Source: Tubiluchus corallicola (Eukaryota; Priapulida; Priapulimorpha; Priapulimorphida; Tubiluchidae). From it: DNA of 64,000 nucleotides. Numbering within the stretch: the first letter of the stretch is position 1; each line of letters begins with the position of its first letter. Location of the stretch: NCBI GenBank assembly GCA_030141605.1, contig JAQGDQ010000004.1, positions 1,647,001 to 1,711,000 on the forward strand. Direction: 5' to 3'. A program made the position numbers and the translations under genes. The notes under the pieces were generated by a model that was not told the DNA's origin, did not search any database, and saw only the letters and a program-made list of their open reading frames with translations. Shown piece by piece: positions 24,401 through 39,400 of this stretch.

Positions 24401-27400
24401 TGAACTCTAAATTCATGTTAAACGCATTTATTTCTATTGAAAATAACTTAATGGACCCAGAACTATGCCTCTAGGCACACCATTTTATACAACGTTAAGT
24501 AACTGAATTACAGAACGGTTTTTGTTGGTGAACTAGCCTTGCTTTTTGCTTGTAATGCAACATTTAATGTTCAGTTGTTAGCGCTTAGTAGCTGGTAAGA
24601 TTGGAGTATGCTTGAATCACAAATATTATCGTCAAAAGAAATTTGCTGACAAGGTTAAGGGACTCTAAAAACCCACAACGTGTTAAAGGTGATTTAAAGT
24701 CCATTCTTAGATATATTAAAACAACATATTCATGTACTCTTAGGTGCGCTACTATTGCATGTAATACATTGTGGTTCGTCAGAGCATTTCAACCAAACTT
24801 AACGCTGTAAGTAAGGTGCCTGTTCTAAAGCATGTGATAACCGTACTATTGAGTCGCTTGTAATTCCATCCCGTAGCAACAAGTATTGTCGAGTTTGAGT
24901 CCTAATTTTTAGCTTCTGAACGTAGCTTGACTTGCATTAATTTTCCTGAATAGCCATGTAATTCATTAGTGTACTAAATTGTGGAGTCCAGTCCACAAGA
25001 CATACGTATATTGCTGGTAATTGATGCATTATATCTGTCTACTTGCTGTAATCGCAACATTGGGGCTTGCATTAATTTCCTATGATAGGGCGGTTGTAAA
25101 AATGGGCGTTTACATAATCCGTCAAGCAGTTTTGTTACATACCAGTTATGAGATACACTGTATCGTATAACGAAATTTGACACTATCTTGTAATGTAATT
25201 TGGTTATTATGGCCAACCAAGGTTTCTTCGACCAATACGTTCAATGGCTTTACTAACCACCCTCCCCCCCATCCCATGGTGTAATTGCTCAGTAGAGACT
25301 TACTTGATTGAATTTCATCTGTTGTCAATGCTGCAAGAACATTAACTCCTGCGTAGTTAGCGCAGGAGTTATTATATCCAATGCTGATTTTGTCATTGAC
25401 ATTTTTCGCTTATTGTCTGCTTAATGCCTGTTATAATGTCGTCTGCAACCTACTGTTTCTGTTTATCATAATAAAGCAACAACTTTTCAGGTGCAAAAGT
25501 TTACTCGCTGATAGTTTGATGTTTTATATCCTGCTTTATAGACTGTATTGCCGGAAGAATGTGCGTTTTGCAATTTAAAAAACGCGCGATACACCAGTAT
25601 TTCACTTCAACGCCGCTCAATTTTCATCAACTAATCTGTCATAACATCACTGCACGACGCACGTAGTTAGGTAGTTTGTTTGAAGTGAGATTTCTTTTCC
25701 GTCGTTACTTCGAAAGCCATCTTTCTCTGATAAAACTTTTAGCACATGGCTAAAAAGCTCTGGATGGCGCGGATGCACTTATTTGTTACACACTTAGCGC
25801 TTTGACAGCCTCTTCCTACATCAACTGTTCTTCATTACTTAACGCACTTTAATGACTATCCAGCCTCCATCTAGTACAATTTTTGTCCTAATGAAACCAA
25901 ACATTCACTTTGTGCGGTTCTCTGGGGGTTTGGGGGGCCGCATCAACGTGTCTGATTGTGTCCTAGACACCTTAGCAAAATGCTGTGTCGTGAGACTCTG
26001 AAAGAAGCTAATAGAATAGAGCGCTAAAAGATCGTCTTTCCAGACAACACTATTGAAATTTGATGAAAAGACGACTTACTCTGCCTAATGGTCTTAATGG
26101 TTTTAACGACAGTTGCCATTCCCGGGAGCTCTCTGTAGGTGTGGCCTGACTGCCTGTGCAGTCACGTGCTCAAAGTGTGTTTTCAGTGCTTCTACCAAAA
26201 TTTGCGACGAACTTCAAGAAAGCTGGTAAACACTCAGGCTATATGAGGTGTGACGACATTCGTTTAGATGCGAAAACTGAGTGTGTTGGTGTGTCGCAAG
26301 TCCCCGCTAGGGTACGCCCTTACTAGCGTATCATTACAGAAACTAAATTTAAACTTTAATTGGAAATGGTTGCGCCATAACTCAGCAAATTGTGGCTTAT
26401 TAATGCGGGCAATCAGCGGGGAGCCTGGAACAGCTGAACTTAATTGTGTTTGCCTCCCTTCTGCTGGCAATTTCCGCCGAGTTTCCAGTAAAAGTCCACT
26501 TTGGATTCAATCTTTCCTGTTGTGTAAAATCAAATGGTCGGTGACTTTAGGTTTTATTTCGCTCTTTTTTTCTGACCTCACATTTAGCATTCTGTTAGTT
26601 ACTCTGATGGTGGCTCGGGGCGGTCAAGTCCTGTTATGATGTTTCCCACCATATAGATACAAATAGTATGTGCTGTATCTCTGATTAGGGTCTGTGCATA
26701 ATTGCACGTGTAATGTCACGATTGTGCCTGATTTTCAAAGGCTGCATTGCATATACTTTGCCAGCGTATTCTGCTAAAGATTTCAGACGATTTTTAGACA
26801 ACAATTTTCTATTGAAAGTATTTTATAAATAACTTAGTAGATCCATTACACATAATAATTGTGTTCTAGATTTGTTTCACACTGGCAAAGCTATTCTGCA
26901 GATGACGCACACAAGTTTTTGTCGTTAGGATAATAATTATCTTGGTCCGGACTTGTCCAATCTAACACGTGTAAACAGCGTAATTTCTTCGTTTTCTAGA
27001 CATGGTCTGATGCAAAAATGAAATAAATGGTGGAGTGAGGAAGTAACATTTGCTTAATGCAAAAGGCCTTTTCTAGATTCGGTCTTTGTTAATGTGTACG
27101 CGCCATATACGTATTCTTGTTTTTGCAATCTCAGCGCAAAAAATATTTTTACTTGCTGTCGGCCTGGCCTAGGTCTTTTTTCACCGTGAATCCCGGTACT
27201 GGTAAATCAGGCGGCTTGATTGTAAACGTAAGATGCAACCATTCTTTTTGAATACCATGATGAATTAGTGACTGCTTTCCCTGAGGACGTAACAGAATAA
27301 GCAAGGTGCTCACAACAGTTGTTATTTGCCTTTCCATTTCTCTTTTGGCCATTCCATGTTTTTCATCGTCTGCACATGGCTGCAGTTTTACTGTTGCTAA

Positions 27401-30400
27401 TTAGACCTAAAAACATAGCAACAAAGCAGCGCCGCTTACTGGCCATGGGTAATTGATCTCGCTGGTATGGTGACCTAGGGGAGGCGTTAATTAAACTAGC
27501 CATCTTTAACGAATCATAATGACCACTACTGTTGATTGAAGAGAGCCTAATTTCCGATGTAACAACATCTGGCGGGGGATAATCAGCTAGTGGAAGGTCT
27601 GCACTGGCAAAACCTTTGGCATAGTAGGATCTTGAAGGCTGAAACCTGACTTATAACAATGCCAATTCTTACTAATTCCATGTTTAACTCTTACGAACTT
27701 TATAGCCATGTGTTTATTGCTTCTAAGCGACCCTTTGGGGATAATTTAATTTTATAGCAGTTCATTATAGAAACTGCAAGAAGAAAAAGCACATAGTGTT
27801 ACCTAGTGAGGCAATTTTAAAGACTCCTGCCAAACAGGCGCAATCCACAGTTAGCAATCCCGCAGCTGATTGAATGTAGTATATTGTGTATGAATGCACT
27901 TCATTATTTATACAAAAAACGAAGAAACTTTTGGCTGTTTTGTTAGGAATTAGCATTATAATACTGCCTGACCAATTCATTTGTGACTTCGTCCATTTAT
28001 TTGTTAATCAATAAAAGCATGTGTAGTGGTCTAATTCGGCGCCACAACCGTACACGTGGTAAGTTTATGCAAACTCATAAATGTAGTCGAATTGGAACTG
28101 GAAATTCACTTTTCATTTGGACCAATTTTACTCACTTGTGGACTAGAGCCTAACAGAGTATCAGATTTAAAATTTTTCAGAAGGTAGTGCTAACTACATA
28201 GATTTATCTGCCGTACGTGCAAATTATTCAAATAATTTTCCGTTCACAAATAGCGAAAACAAAACATCTAATTAGCCCCAACTGTTTAAATTCAAATTTT
28301 TGTACATTATTAGTATATCGATCAACTACACTCACTACACGTATTTAATAATGTTAGACAAGGCAATGCAGGATGTTTCTAAAAGGGGCTTTATGTGTTA
28401 AACTCATATACGTATAGCCACGGTCTTATCGGTCGATCTGCTACATTTCTAATTTACGCAGACGCAAAACCAAGCGATAAAAATTCGCTACTCAAAGATG
28501 AACTTATTCCAGTAACCTTGATGCGCAAGTGCCAGAAATAAAATGACAAAATAGTTTTTTATGACGAACGTCATTTTCAGCGCTATCCTACCCTGCAAAG
28601 CCAAGTAAAAATAATTATGTAAACGGAGTGGTGCATAATATTCTGTATACAGATCAAAGCATATCAAAACTACTTGAATACCTAGAAAGGTTAAAATACA
28701 GAGTGCATTTATATCTCTTATTCTGTTCAGATGTACGCACTGACTCAGCTGGATTACCAAATAAGTTTTTTACAGTTTATGGTTCCTTGAGATGTTTTGA
28801 GTTTCGAACTTGAAATTTTTTGAACACTCGAAGATTTTTGTTTGTTAGTACTACTCAATTTTATTGAATTTGACTCTGTGGGTGCCTCCATAAGCAATTT
28901 TACTGATGATGATTAGATTGGTGGTTATTAATGTTATACCAGAGCTTACTGCTGTGCCTTCCTCTAGTCTAGTAGTTCAAACGTTGCGACATTCTCTCTG
29001 TCCAGTCCCAAGACAGCACATTACAATGATCGGATAACCGTGCCTTGAATAGTGCCACTGACATTATTGTAGAGTGTACAAAGGAACCGCTATTCTCTGT
29101 AGACAACTCTCATTATCATCATTAAACCTATTTATCTTCTTGCTTTCCTTATTGTAGTCATCAACATCATCCAAGCTGCCTTAGAGTAGTTTGATATCTC
29201 CTGCGTTATAAACTACATCAAAGCAGAGGATGACAAGCATTTGCAGAAAAACCATGTATGTATGACTTGCGTCTTGATCTATGCTCATAGTGCGTTTTTA
29301 AGTGTTTAGTTAAACCAAAACACGTATCTCCTGGCAAAGAGTTGTATGTCAATGTGTCTGTTATGACTTTTTTTTAGTTTATTAAATCTCCAAAACCACA
29401 AACGTACTTAAATTACGTAAATTCAGATACCTCAGTAACTATTTTGTAACTCTGCTGCTCAGGAAAGAGATGCTGCCAGGCCTTTCAGCTATTCATTCGT
29501 GTGCATAAATTCACTGACTCTATGAAAGTATTCTGCAGGCTGGTTCACGTAAATACGTACGCAAATCTTTACATCACTGACTCTAGAAATATAATTACTT
29601 GCAAAGGTTTCTCATAGGGTATTTCAGTCATATAAATACGGTCAACTTATACGTTGTTCTTGTTTAGTTACAACACTTATATTAACAACGACATGATCAT
29701 AAGGTTTTGTTGGAACCTTGCTGACTGTAAAGAAATCTCAACGTGAGTCCTCTCAGCGTCTGAAGCAGTGTTAGAGAATGCTATGAAGTTTTCGACCTTC
29801 ATAGCGGGCGCTATGCCACTTGATACAGTTAAACGTATTAGAAGCCGTATTTACGCTTATAAGACTTTAATGTAATGTTTACAGTATGGCTTTGTTGAAT
29901 TTGTAGGAAGGATTGTAGGTTTAATGTTTTTACGTAACTGCCATTATCCCATTTCACGGTTGCAACTATGTTAAGCAATTATATACGTCAACTGTAATAA
30001 GTTTTAGATATTCAATGCCTTTGTTTATTACTGTTGTAACTGAGAACAATTTCAACACCGTTACCTCGTAGTGCCCTTTACTTTTACAGAAACTAATTAT
30101 TAATACTATAGGAATTTTTTGCTAGTACATCAAGTTTGGATTTTGGGAAGCTTTAATTTTGCTTGTTATTCTCTTTTCTCTCACGTTTCTGAATTTCATG
30201 TCACATTTTGTTTGGGAAGTTTTGGTCAAATTGTTGGAAAGATTTTAGTATGCGTTTGTACGTCTATGCTATTACTGTTACTACTGTTTGCTACTATTTA
30301 TGGTGAGGCTATCACAGCTGCAGTCACACATGATGTCACTATGGCGATGCTATCTCTGAGTAACTGCCGTCATAGTATACTCGTTTCTGTTATCATCCTA

Positions 30401-33400
30401 TCCCGCATTCTTCGTTGTTTCTTTATCTTGCTACTCGATTTCTTTTTCTTTCAAACTTAGTATATTCCATTATGTGAAAAATAAATGCTCAAACTGGACG
30501 AATTTTGCCCAAAACAACAATTACTGTACACGTTTGACCTTATTTAAGAATCATCTGTCTATACTGGGCATATACATGCCGTCAAAAATCCTTTTCCCCG
30601 GCACTCCTTTTGTTGGTCCTTCTAACATTGCTGTATTTTCGGTGTTATTCTAGCTAAACGTGTAAAAGAGTTCGAAAACCTTTGCGTTGTTTCTCCAACA
30701 CTGGATTGCCATTTGCCCACGCTAGTGAAGCCCAGTTGTACATTAGCCACTGCGTGATAATTGCGTTTATCATCACTTAAAGGCCTAAAATGTGATACAT
30801 TGATCGGCACTTAGGCTACACGTGTTCTTGCTTAAGTTGCTTTTCTTGCTTTTCTACTCATCCATTATGTGCTGGATCCATCTTTTTTTGTTTACCACAG
30901 ACCCTGTATATGCGACAGAGCGATCTAATATTGTAAATTTGTAATAATTGCTTTTGGCTTCATTTCCGTCTAACCTTCAGGTGTTGTTGATTCATGTTTG
31001 CGTATATTTCCCTTGTCGTAAATGCAATTAATATTAATTGCTCGACTTCGTAATGATAAATGGGCTAGGCTCGTAATTATTATTTTCTAATTTCCATTAT
31101 CATTGTTTGCGTGATAGGGATTGTGATGAGAATACTGGCTGTTACACAAGCAACTGACCACCTAGTAACACAGGAGTGAAATTTTGTCATAATCGACACT
31201 ATTTATATAGCGCTAGTAAGGATTTAATCAGTACTTTAACGTTTTAAAGTGAATTCATCAGGATTAACTTAAACGTAAAACAACAAGTGCAACATTAACA
31301 TAAGATTTAGCTCAAACATACATCAAAAGTCCTTTGGAGTGATTGTTGGCGGACTTTATTCGTTGAAAATTGACAAAAATTGACACACACCTTCCACTTT
31401 TTGTAATCTAAGAATGGCTCATTGTTGGTTTTTTTGGTAAAAAAAACTGAATAAGTTGTTTAGAAGCCAGATATCCCCGAGTTTTTATGGAATTCGCAGA
31501 TAATTTTTGACATTTTGCGGCCTCACATATGGGTGATTTTGGGCGATTTTGTGATCTCTGAGCTTATCCACATACTCCTGATACAGGTGCCACGTTCTTG
31601 TATTTTTGTTATTAATATTTTTTATGTTTTGACCTAAAATGGAAGTTTTTAATATTATATTATCTCTCCAATTCAGATACGGCCAAATTGTGCTTACACG
31701 ACAGAATCGGTAATGAGATGTATATCCTGTGTATATCCTTTTACCTATTCTGTGTTCAAAATTATTTTAATTTCTTGTTGAATATGCTTTGAGGTACCAC
31801 GTTGCGAGAGTTAATTTTTTAAAGTTTATCTCAGCGCCATTGCTATCATCACATTCACCAGCAATAATAAATAACAGAAACAGCTGCACTAGGTAGTAAA
31901 CCGATGACGATGACGATAGCGGTGGCAGCAGCGACGACTACGAATATAACAAAGCAATGGGAGCGATAATGGCGACGACATTATGATTAATTTTGTGGCA
32001 CTGCTAGCCCATTGTGAAAATGTGTATCGCTATGTGATAAAATCTTGTGTTAAAATAAACAATTGGCAGGACAAAGTTAGTAATTTTTGTTCATAAGTGC
32101 TTCAACGCTTTCAAGAGAATTTTGTAAAACGTTGCACCCCTCTCCACAGTAATGGTGTGGGTTGCGCGATTCCGACCTTTTACGTAATTAAAGTCCATTA
32201 GCCAGATTGCCGGCGCTCAGAATCTTGACGCGCGCTTTTTCCCCGTCACACATTTGCCTTCAAACGTAAGTTTTCTTTCAAGAAAAGTGGCTGGCTGAGC
32301 CTGCACCCCAAACCCATCTAATTAGCGGCGAGCCTGGAAGGCACCGTTAATTAACGAGCGCTCATAATGCGTGTTGTATGCATCTAATTAAGGGCGAGAG
32401 ACGATTATTCTTTTATTTAAGCGCTATTAATGAGCATGTGGCGACCAGACTATTCAGTAGCGGTTCGTTCTAGTTAGAACTTCTGCTGACTTGAGTAAGG
32501 AGATAGAAAAGAGTGTTTAAATGTAGTGCCTTGTTCGTGCTGTGTTTCACTTGCTGTCTGCATTCGAAAGTGTGTTTGTTTTTTTGGAAAAAATACAAGA
32601 ATGTTTGCTAGCTGGTCGTGCAGCCCAATTTTGTATCTGTTATTATATATGTACCTTACTTATTCGTTCATGTCCGGAGTTTGAATAAACTTTTATACCA
32701 GTCTACTCTATAACAACATAGATCTGCAAGCAACAATTTTCAAAAATTAATATTCTTAAATAATAGGTATTCTTTATAGAGCTACTGTACATGTGTAGAC
32801 GTGCTTCAGTTTTTTTTATAATCGCCCCAAACAAGTCCAGCTACCCACTCAGTAAGGAGCTAAAATAGCAATATCAAAATATGGTTACAACATTTAACGT
32901 TCTTCTAGTTAGCAAGGAAACAATTTCGGATAAAAATTTCCACAAAAAGACACCCAAAGAAAAAACTGGACTAATAAACAGTTGTGCTGAAATTAGGAAT
33001 GTCCAGTGTAAAAATATGAAAAGCAGCAGCATGACGAACACATAGGAGACCACTGTATCTTCCAATGAGTAGCCATACAAGAATATTGATAAGATCACCA
33101 ACAAAAGATTATATTAATTTCTTTGTTGAAATAAACATTAGCAAAACGTTTCAGCGCCATGTTAGTCTCATCTTCAGTTGATCAATGACTAGCTAAAGTC
33201 AAGGATTTAGAATACAAACATTCAAACTTATTGATGAGATCGAGGAGCCAACAGTGTCCAGTGGTTTCTCCTCGTTGATTCGCAAATCAAGAGGTCATTA
33301 TGGCTCTTCGAACACATCAACACTTCCAAATCTGAAGTATTATATAGATTGAGCTCAGTGTTACATTGCCCATCTTTTGACAATGTTTTTAAAGTGTTGG

Positions 33401-36400
33401 TGGGTTCGAAGAGACCGTAGTGATCTCTTGATTTGCAGATATCTACTTCTCACAGAGGAAAAACCAACACTGAATGCTACTGGCTCCTCGATGACATTAA
33501 AATTTTTCCATTAATACTAAATTTCAAATGTTAGTATCATAAATAAAATTCTCTGACTTGAATGTTTATATTATTCAAACTTTGGATAATGAGTTAATCA
33601 TTACCTCTGAAGACGAGGCTAGCAGGGCTTCGAAACGTTTCCCTGATGTTTTTAATGAAGAAATGAATATAGTATTTTTGTTTTCAATGATCTTATTCAT
33701 TGTAAAAGTCCATTCCCAAAACTTATGTCTATCTTGACTATTTTGAAAAGAATCTTGATTTAGCAGTCCATCGCTGCAGCCCCCAAATCAGACAAGACCA
33801 GTTGGACAATACGATTTTACGTCAGTTGTGTTAAAGTAATAACTATGATGTCACTGCAGTATAACGGTTTCTGCAGCATCTGTATAATACTGTATATTGT
33901 AAAAAATTTTCCTGTCTTCGAGATGCTTACCTAAGTCATCAGCACCGTGCATCGAAGTCACCTCCTTCTCTGCCCACCCTACGACAGCACAATCACCGTG
34001 TGGCTAACTGGCTTCCTTCTCATCAGTCCAGGCCACATAGTTACTGCCTTAACTTGTTTGTTAGAGTTATTACTGGAACTCGGCTCGTTAGATGTACACA
34101 GCATCCATTAATAGAGACGTCCTCTAGACCCCATTACTCTCCCTAACTCATCAACCGTCCAGGTTTCATTACTGACTGCTGCATTAGGGAAGCGACTGAT
34201 AACGAATTGCGCTCAATCAGGCTAACTAAGGTAACGAAGCTTTCCCGATGGCCATTGGCCAATTACAAATTGCTTCTTGCTGGCGAACAATTCGGCGCAA
34301 ATGGGAACTCGGCTAGCGCGCTTTTGTACAAGTTAAGTGCGTCTAATTCACGGAGTTTAATCAAAACTAAACCGTGCTTGTTGTTGAGCAGAACTGCCAG
34401 ACTGAAGAAGGAAGGTCTGGGGGTATTCCGAAAAGGGATTTTTTTTCCTACAAGTTTTAGTGACTTGTTTGAATTTCCCCCGTTACTGAATCTATACATG
34501 TGATAAAATACACGTTTCATAATGTACTGTGTCACAAAATATGTAGATCTCATGCATAGCTTTGCGAGTGCGATGCTCCTGTATGCTGTCCTGACTTTGT
34601 CAATTTCGAAAACTAACTGGTGACTTTAGGAACTAAGTTCTGCTTAGAAGCATAAATTGCTTTTGACGTCTGCGCATCAAGTTTCCCACTCTTTGAACAA
34701 GAAAATGCTATTACAGGGGCTACTGCTTTTCATTTTATAGAGCATTTTTCTTCAAGATGTAAGAAGCTGTTTGCCATACTTGTAGACTCACTTAATTAAG
34801 GCTTTATTATCATCAGTACACCTGCATATTTACCCCAAATTGCTCAGTAATCTGAATACATCTACTCCAAATGCTATTTTAACCAAGCCAGTATGCAATT
34901 AATTGTTCTGCAAGCATTACCAAATTATTATCAGCGATGACAAATCCACCCTTAATCAGCTTCATCCGATTGTTGCTGAGATTGGTATTATATTAGCTGA
35001 TTGCTTCTTAACATCATGTTAACATTCAATCAAGCATAGAACTGCAGTAAAAACGGGAAGCAGGTAGGCTTATCCATGTAAGAAGGGAACGGGGAGCAGA
35101 AATTCTTGCCAAATGATATCTGGACGAGGAAGTTTGGAACGGATGACCTGAAAAAGACAAATTATGGGCCCTTCAATCTGCATTAAGTAAAAGAAACATT
35201 CTGTGGAATGTTGTCTTTTCTAACTGGCGGTTGGCTAAAATCAACTGCCACTAGAAATAGGTGGCTGGCAGTTAGAGCAGAAACGCCAACTGGTGCCGAT
35301 TTTTGGCGAATTTATAATTGATTATTTAACAAGTTGCGATCCTACTACAACCATCAACATAATAACTAGACCCCTTCCCTGAGTGCTGGGTGCCCCCTTA
35401 TTGAATGTTGGACCGTATAAAAATCACGTAGAGTTAATTAAGAAGGAAAAATTATTCAGAAATACCTAATCAGTTATCTAACGCGTAAGTGTTTATTATT
35501 TCTAGTTCTATTGGTTTTTACACGCGTAAGCAAAGTATATTGCTTGTATTGGTATTATGTTTAGCTGGGTGTCACTGGCTCCCCTACATGTTGCCTACCA
35601 AGGCGCGTTAACTAACATTAGCCTAATAGGACTACGCGCCGGCTCGTTTTTCTCAATTATTTTGACTCCCCGCCAGGAAAATCTACCCACGTCAAATTAG
35701 CAGATAGAAACCGCCCTGGCTGCGTTTGTTTAGTAAATAGAATTTGTCACAGTTGCTCCTGCTGAGTTCTAGGCAACTCTTCTTCCGCTACTCTATAAGC
35801 GATGAGGGAAGCCAAATAAATTATGGCACTGTGCACTCCTTGCTGTGCCATGTTTTGCGCTCATTGCATCTTATTATGAGTCTCATGTATTCTTACGGTT
35901 GACAGTTTACTCAGGATTCCGTAGATATTCGGCACGTCAGCCAGTTGATCGTTTAGTCAGGTAATTGATCGGTCTCTCCTTGGTTGATCTGTTAACGAAA
36001 CAGTCAGATGGCCAAAAATCCAGCAGATAGTTGAGTTAGTCAGTCAACTAACAATCAGTCAAATAGTTTGTCTTTCAGGTACTCACTTAATAAAGTACTA
36101 ATCAAGCACTTCTTGATTTAATAATTTCATCCAGCTTTGAATAAAGTGTACCTCCTACAGCATAATTTAATACTGAAGAATCCTTGAAAAATTTGGCCCT
36201 TGAATTAATTAAATTTAATTGCGAAAGTTAATTAATATTTAAAAAATATCCGAAGTGCAATAAAAGGAAAAGGGGTTGGGTACTGATAGCGTTGGTGGTT
36301 TACAATGTTACATTAATCTGGAAAAAAGTAGTGGAAATAAGTATAGAAAGTAGCTCATAATGATGAAGGCTAGAAAATTGCAGAATAAAATTTTACATGT

Positions 36401-39400
36401 CGCATCTCAATGGGACAAATTACCGACCTAGGCTTGAGTAACAGTATTCTGACACAAATGCTGTAGTTATTCATTAGGGATGTGCAATGTTAATTGTTTT
36501 CTCAACATCGGAGGTAAGTCTTATTTCATTCATTGAACTCACCTGTGTGTGCATTGTGCAATGAATTTTTTCCTGTGCATAAGCTTGGCAATGTTTACTT
36601 TCCGGCCATTGGCAAATTCGCCTTATTTTTGTCAAGTATTATATGTAAGTTTGGTCAAATGTTCATGTATAACCTAAGAAGCTCTTACGAAGATGTTTCG
36701 TTCTCTGTATCTTCAAAAATCCTCTGCTTGGATTGTTCTGTATTGCCTTTCCCGTTTTTTATTGTGTAACCTTTCAAATACAACATAAAAACGTAAGTCA
36801 GTTTGCTGTACATTTCCTTTGTACTATTTGCCAAATACGTGGTTTATTTTGGTTAAAATTGTCAGTATTCTTTTCTTAGTGCAACTTGTTCGAGGTTCAC
36901 AAATAGGTTTGAAAAATTTTGAAATAGCATAATTGAAAGAACCAAGAGCAGAAAGAATTGATCTCACTGGTACCATTAGGCTTGTGTGCTTTTGGAAAAC
37001 CATATCAGACCCATTATTTTCGCTCTGCTGTTGTAAGTCTGATCTTTGAAACTACTCTCAATGTTCAACTAACCCTTTGCCTATATCCCAGAAATGCTTT
37101 TTGTCGTATTTTCCCAAACAGTGATTGTTACACACTGGACTTGAATCATATATTCAGCATCAGACCCCTTCCCTTATAAATGAATAAATTAATCACAGTT
37201 ATAATCGCAAATTTTTATTGGTAGAAAAAATCTTCATACTGTTTACTAAAGAAACGTTTCGAGCATGGCGGCGATTCGATCACCTTTATTTAATTTAGTT
37301 CAATTTATGTATAACAATTATACGATTACAAAAAAAACAACATTTGAATTAACAGTTCACAAAATACACAGAATGAAACAACATACAATAGAATTTAAAT
37401 AAATAGTCGTGCACAACACAGTAATTATAGCAACGTCATATGTGATGTGTAAAAGTACTCATAAATATATGTGCAAGAACACTGAATATCTTCACACTGA
37501 TAAATAATCATTCGAATAAAATGTAACAGTTACAATTAGTATGTGAATGACTGGCCTGCACTGTGTTTTTAAATGCTTTACATTAATGTTTTGGATCGCA
37601 TTCAGGAAATCATATATAAATATATTCATTGAAACTAAAAATATTAAGGATTAAGGTGTAACAAACCGTTGGTGTTAGAAGTAGCAGGCTGTTGGTAAGG
37701 GAACTCTAACCCTTACCTCTTTAACAAGTCATTATGCAAGTTGAAAATCACGAACTTATGTATGTAGTAATATAATCGCGATATAAAAGCGCTGTGAGTT
37801 TATGTAGCCTTAATGTTCCGCACTATAGCTACTCAAGAAATTGCACGTGTTACCCCTGTTGATAATGAATGGCTTTTCAATTACCCGAAGCTGCAGTTTG
37901 CATCATTGTTGCTCTGCTCATTATACCGTATGTGGTTGTGTCACCTTTGCTCCAAAATGATTACATCCTTTCATTTCTTTGTGCGACATTTTTCATCCAA
38001 TTTTGCATCAGCTTCGCTCATCGAAAAGTCGACGTGTCAAAAAATGCGAATTTGTACTGACAATGGTCTCTGGACGGACATATATAATTACACCCTGCAG
38101 CGTAAAGTATACAGCCCCAGACGTAATTTGGCATCATTACATTGCGTCTAATATCCTCAGCTTATAATGAAGGTTTGTTTGGCTCAGTTGGCGTTGATTT
38201 GAGTTTCAACGTAACAACGTGCTTTTCCTTCACATTGTCCACATGCTTGAAGATGTAATGAGCGGTGTGGAATAAAGAGCCATTTATAGCATTAACTCTG
38301 CAGCTTCTTGCCTCATTAGTGTCCCCACATACCTGTAAATTGGCACCCAGGAGATCTGTTGCTCAGGTGTTGCTTGCCAGTTACCGGATATGACGTCAGT
38401 CGTTAGTACTACTCGTTACGGATTTTTTATGGTTGCTCAGTTCAGTGTGAATGGAAGAGAACTTCTTGGTCGCAGTATTGGACAGCGCCATCTATAATAA
38501 TATTATTTTTTAGACAGTACTTTGTATGGTACGAAATTGTGGGACCCTCAGTGCGCCATCTATAATAATATTATTTTTTAGACAATACTTTGTATGGTAC
38601 GAAATTGTGTGACCTTCAGTCTGAAACCCGAATAATTTCTGCGATGCTGATCTGATTACGTCATGCATTTTATTTTCTGGCCTGCAGGATAATGTACGAA
38701 AATTGAACTTTCTCAGTTTTGTAGCTAAGACAAGACATAATGCTAAGTAATAATAAGTCCATTATGGAGCTCTTTGACTCATAGAGGTAACCTTGAAGAA
38801 TTTCTCATGCTGTTTGGTTTCCATTGGCGCTAGTCTACAATCTTTCTACATAAAGCCAATTTAGCATCAGTGTGGTGAACGCCGATTCTCATTATCAAAT
38901 CTACTCTAACTAGGCAGCAGCAAAATAGAACCAATTATAACCTCATCGGCCTACCGTGTTTATATACAGTTGTAGACAGGCTCGGATTTGGCTGCATATA
39001 TTGGCTTGATTAGACTGCGAGCGAGTTTGCCCACCAACAGAGGTGGAATACTGCAGCTACTCTCCGAGCGTCTATTGTTAATGATACCTACTCAGCTTCA
39101 CTCGTTTGTTCTAATTGGGGAAAATAACGACGTCGCCATTATAATGGCACATAAAAAGCAGATGTGGGACTTGATGGTTTCAGTCAGAATCTCGTTATCA
39201 CTACTTAACTGTGTTCAGCTGTTGAGATGGAGGCGGTTCCAGGTGAACCCAAGGTTGTCATTAATTTCTAGAGTTTTTTATTGCTGATTGCATTTTGTGT
39301 GTTTGAAAGTATATTGAGGTTTCCATAGGATCGAACACGTTGTCACTGCCTGTTTAACTGTTCCACTGCGTTCCATCTCGGTGAACATGTACTTCCTAGG

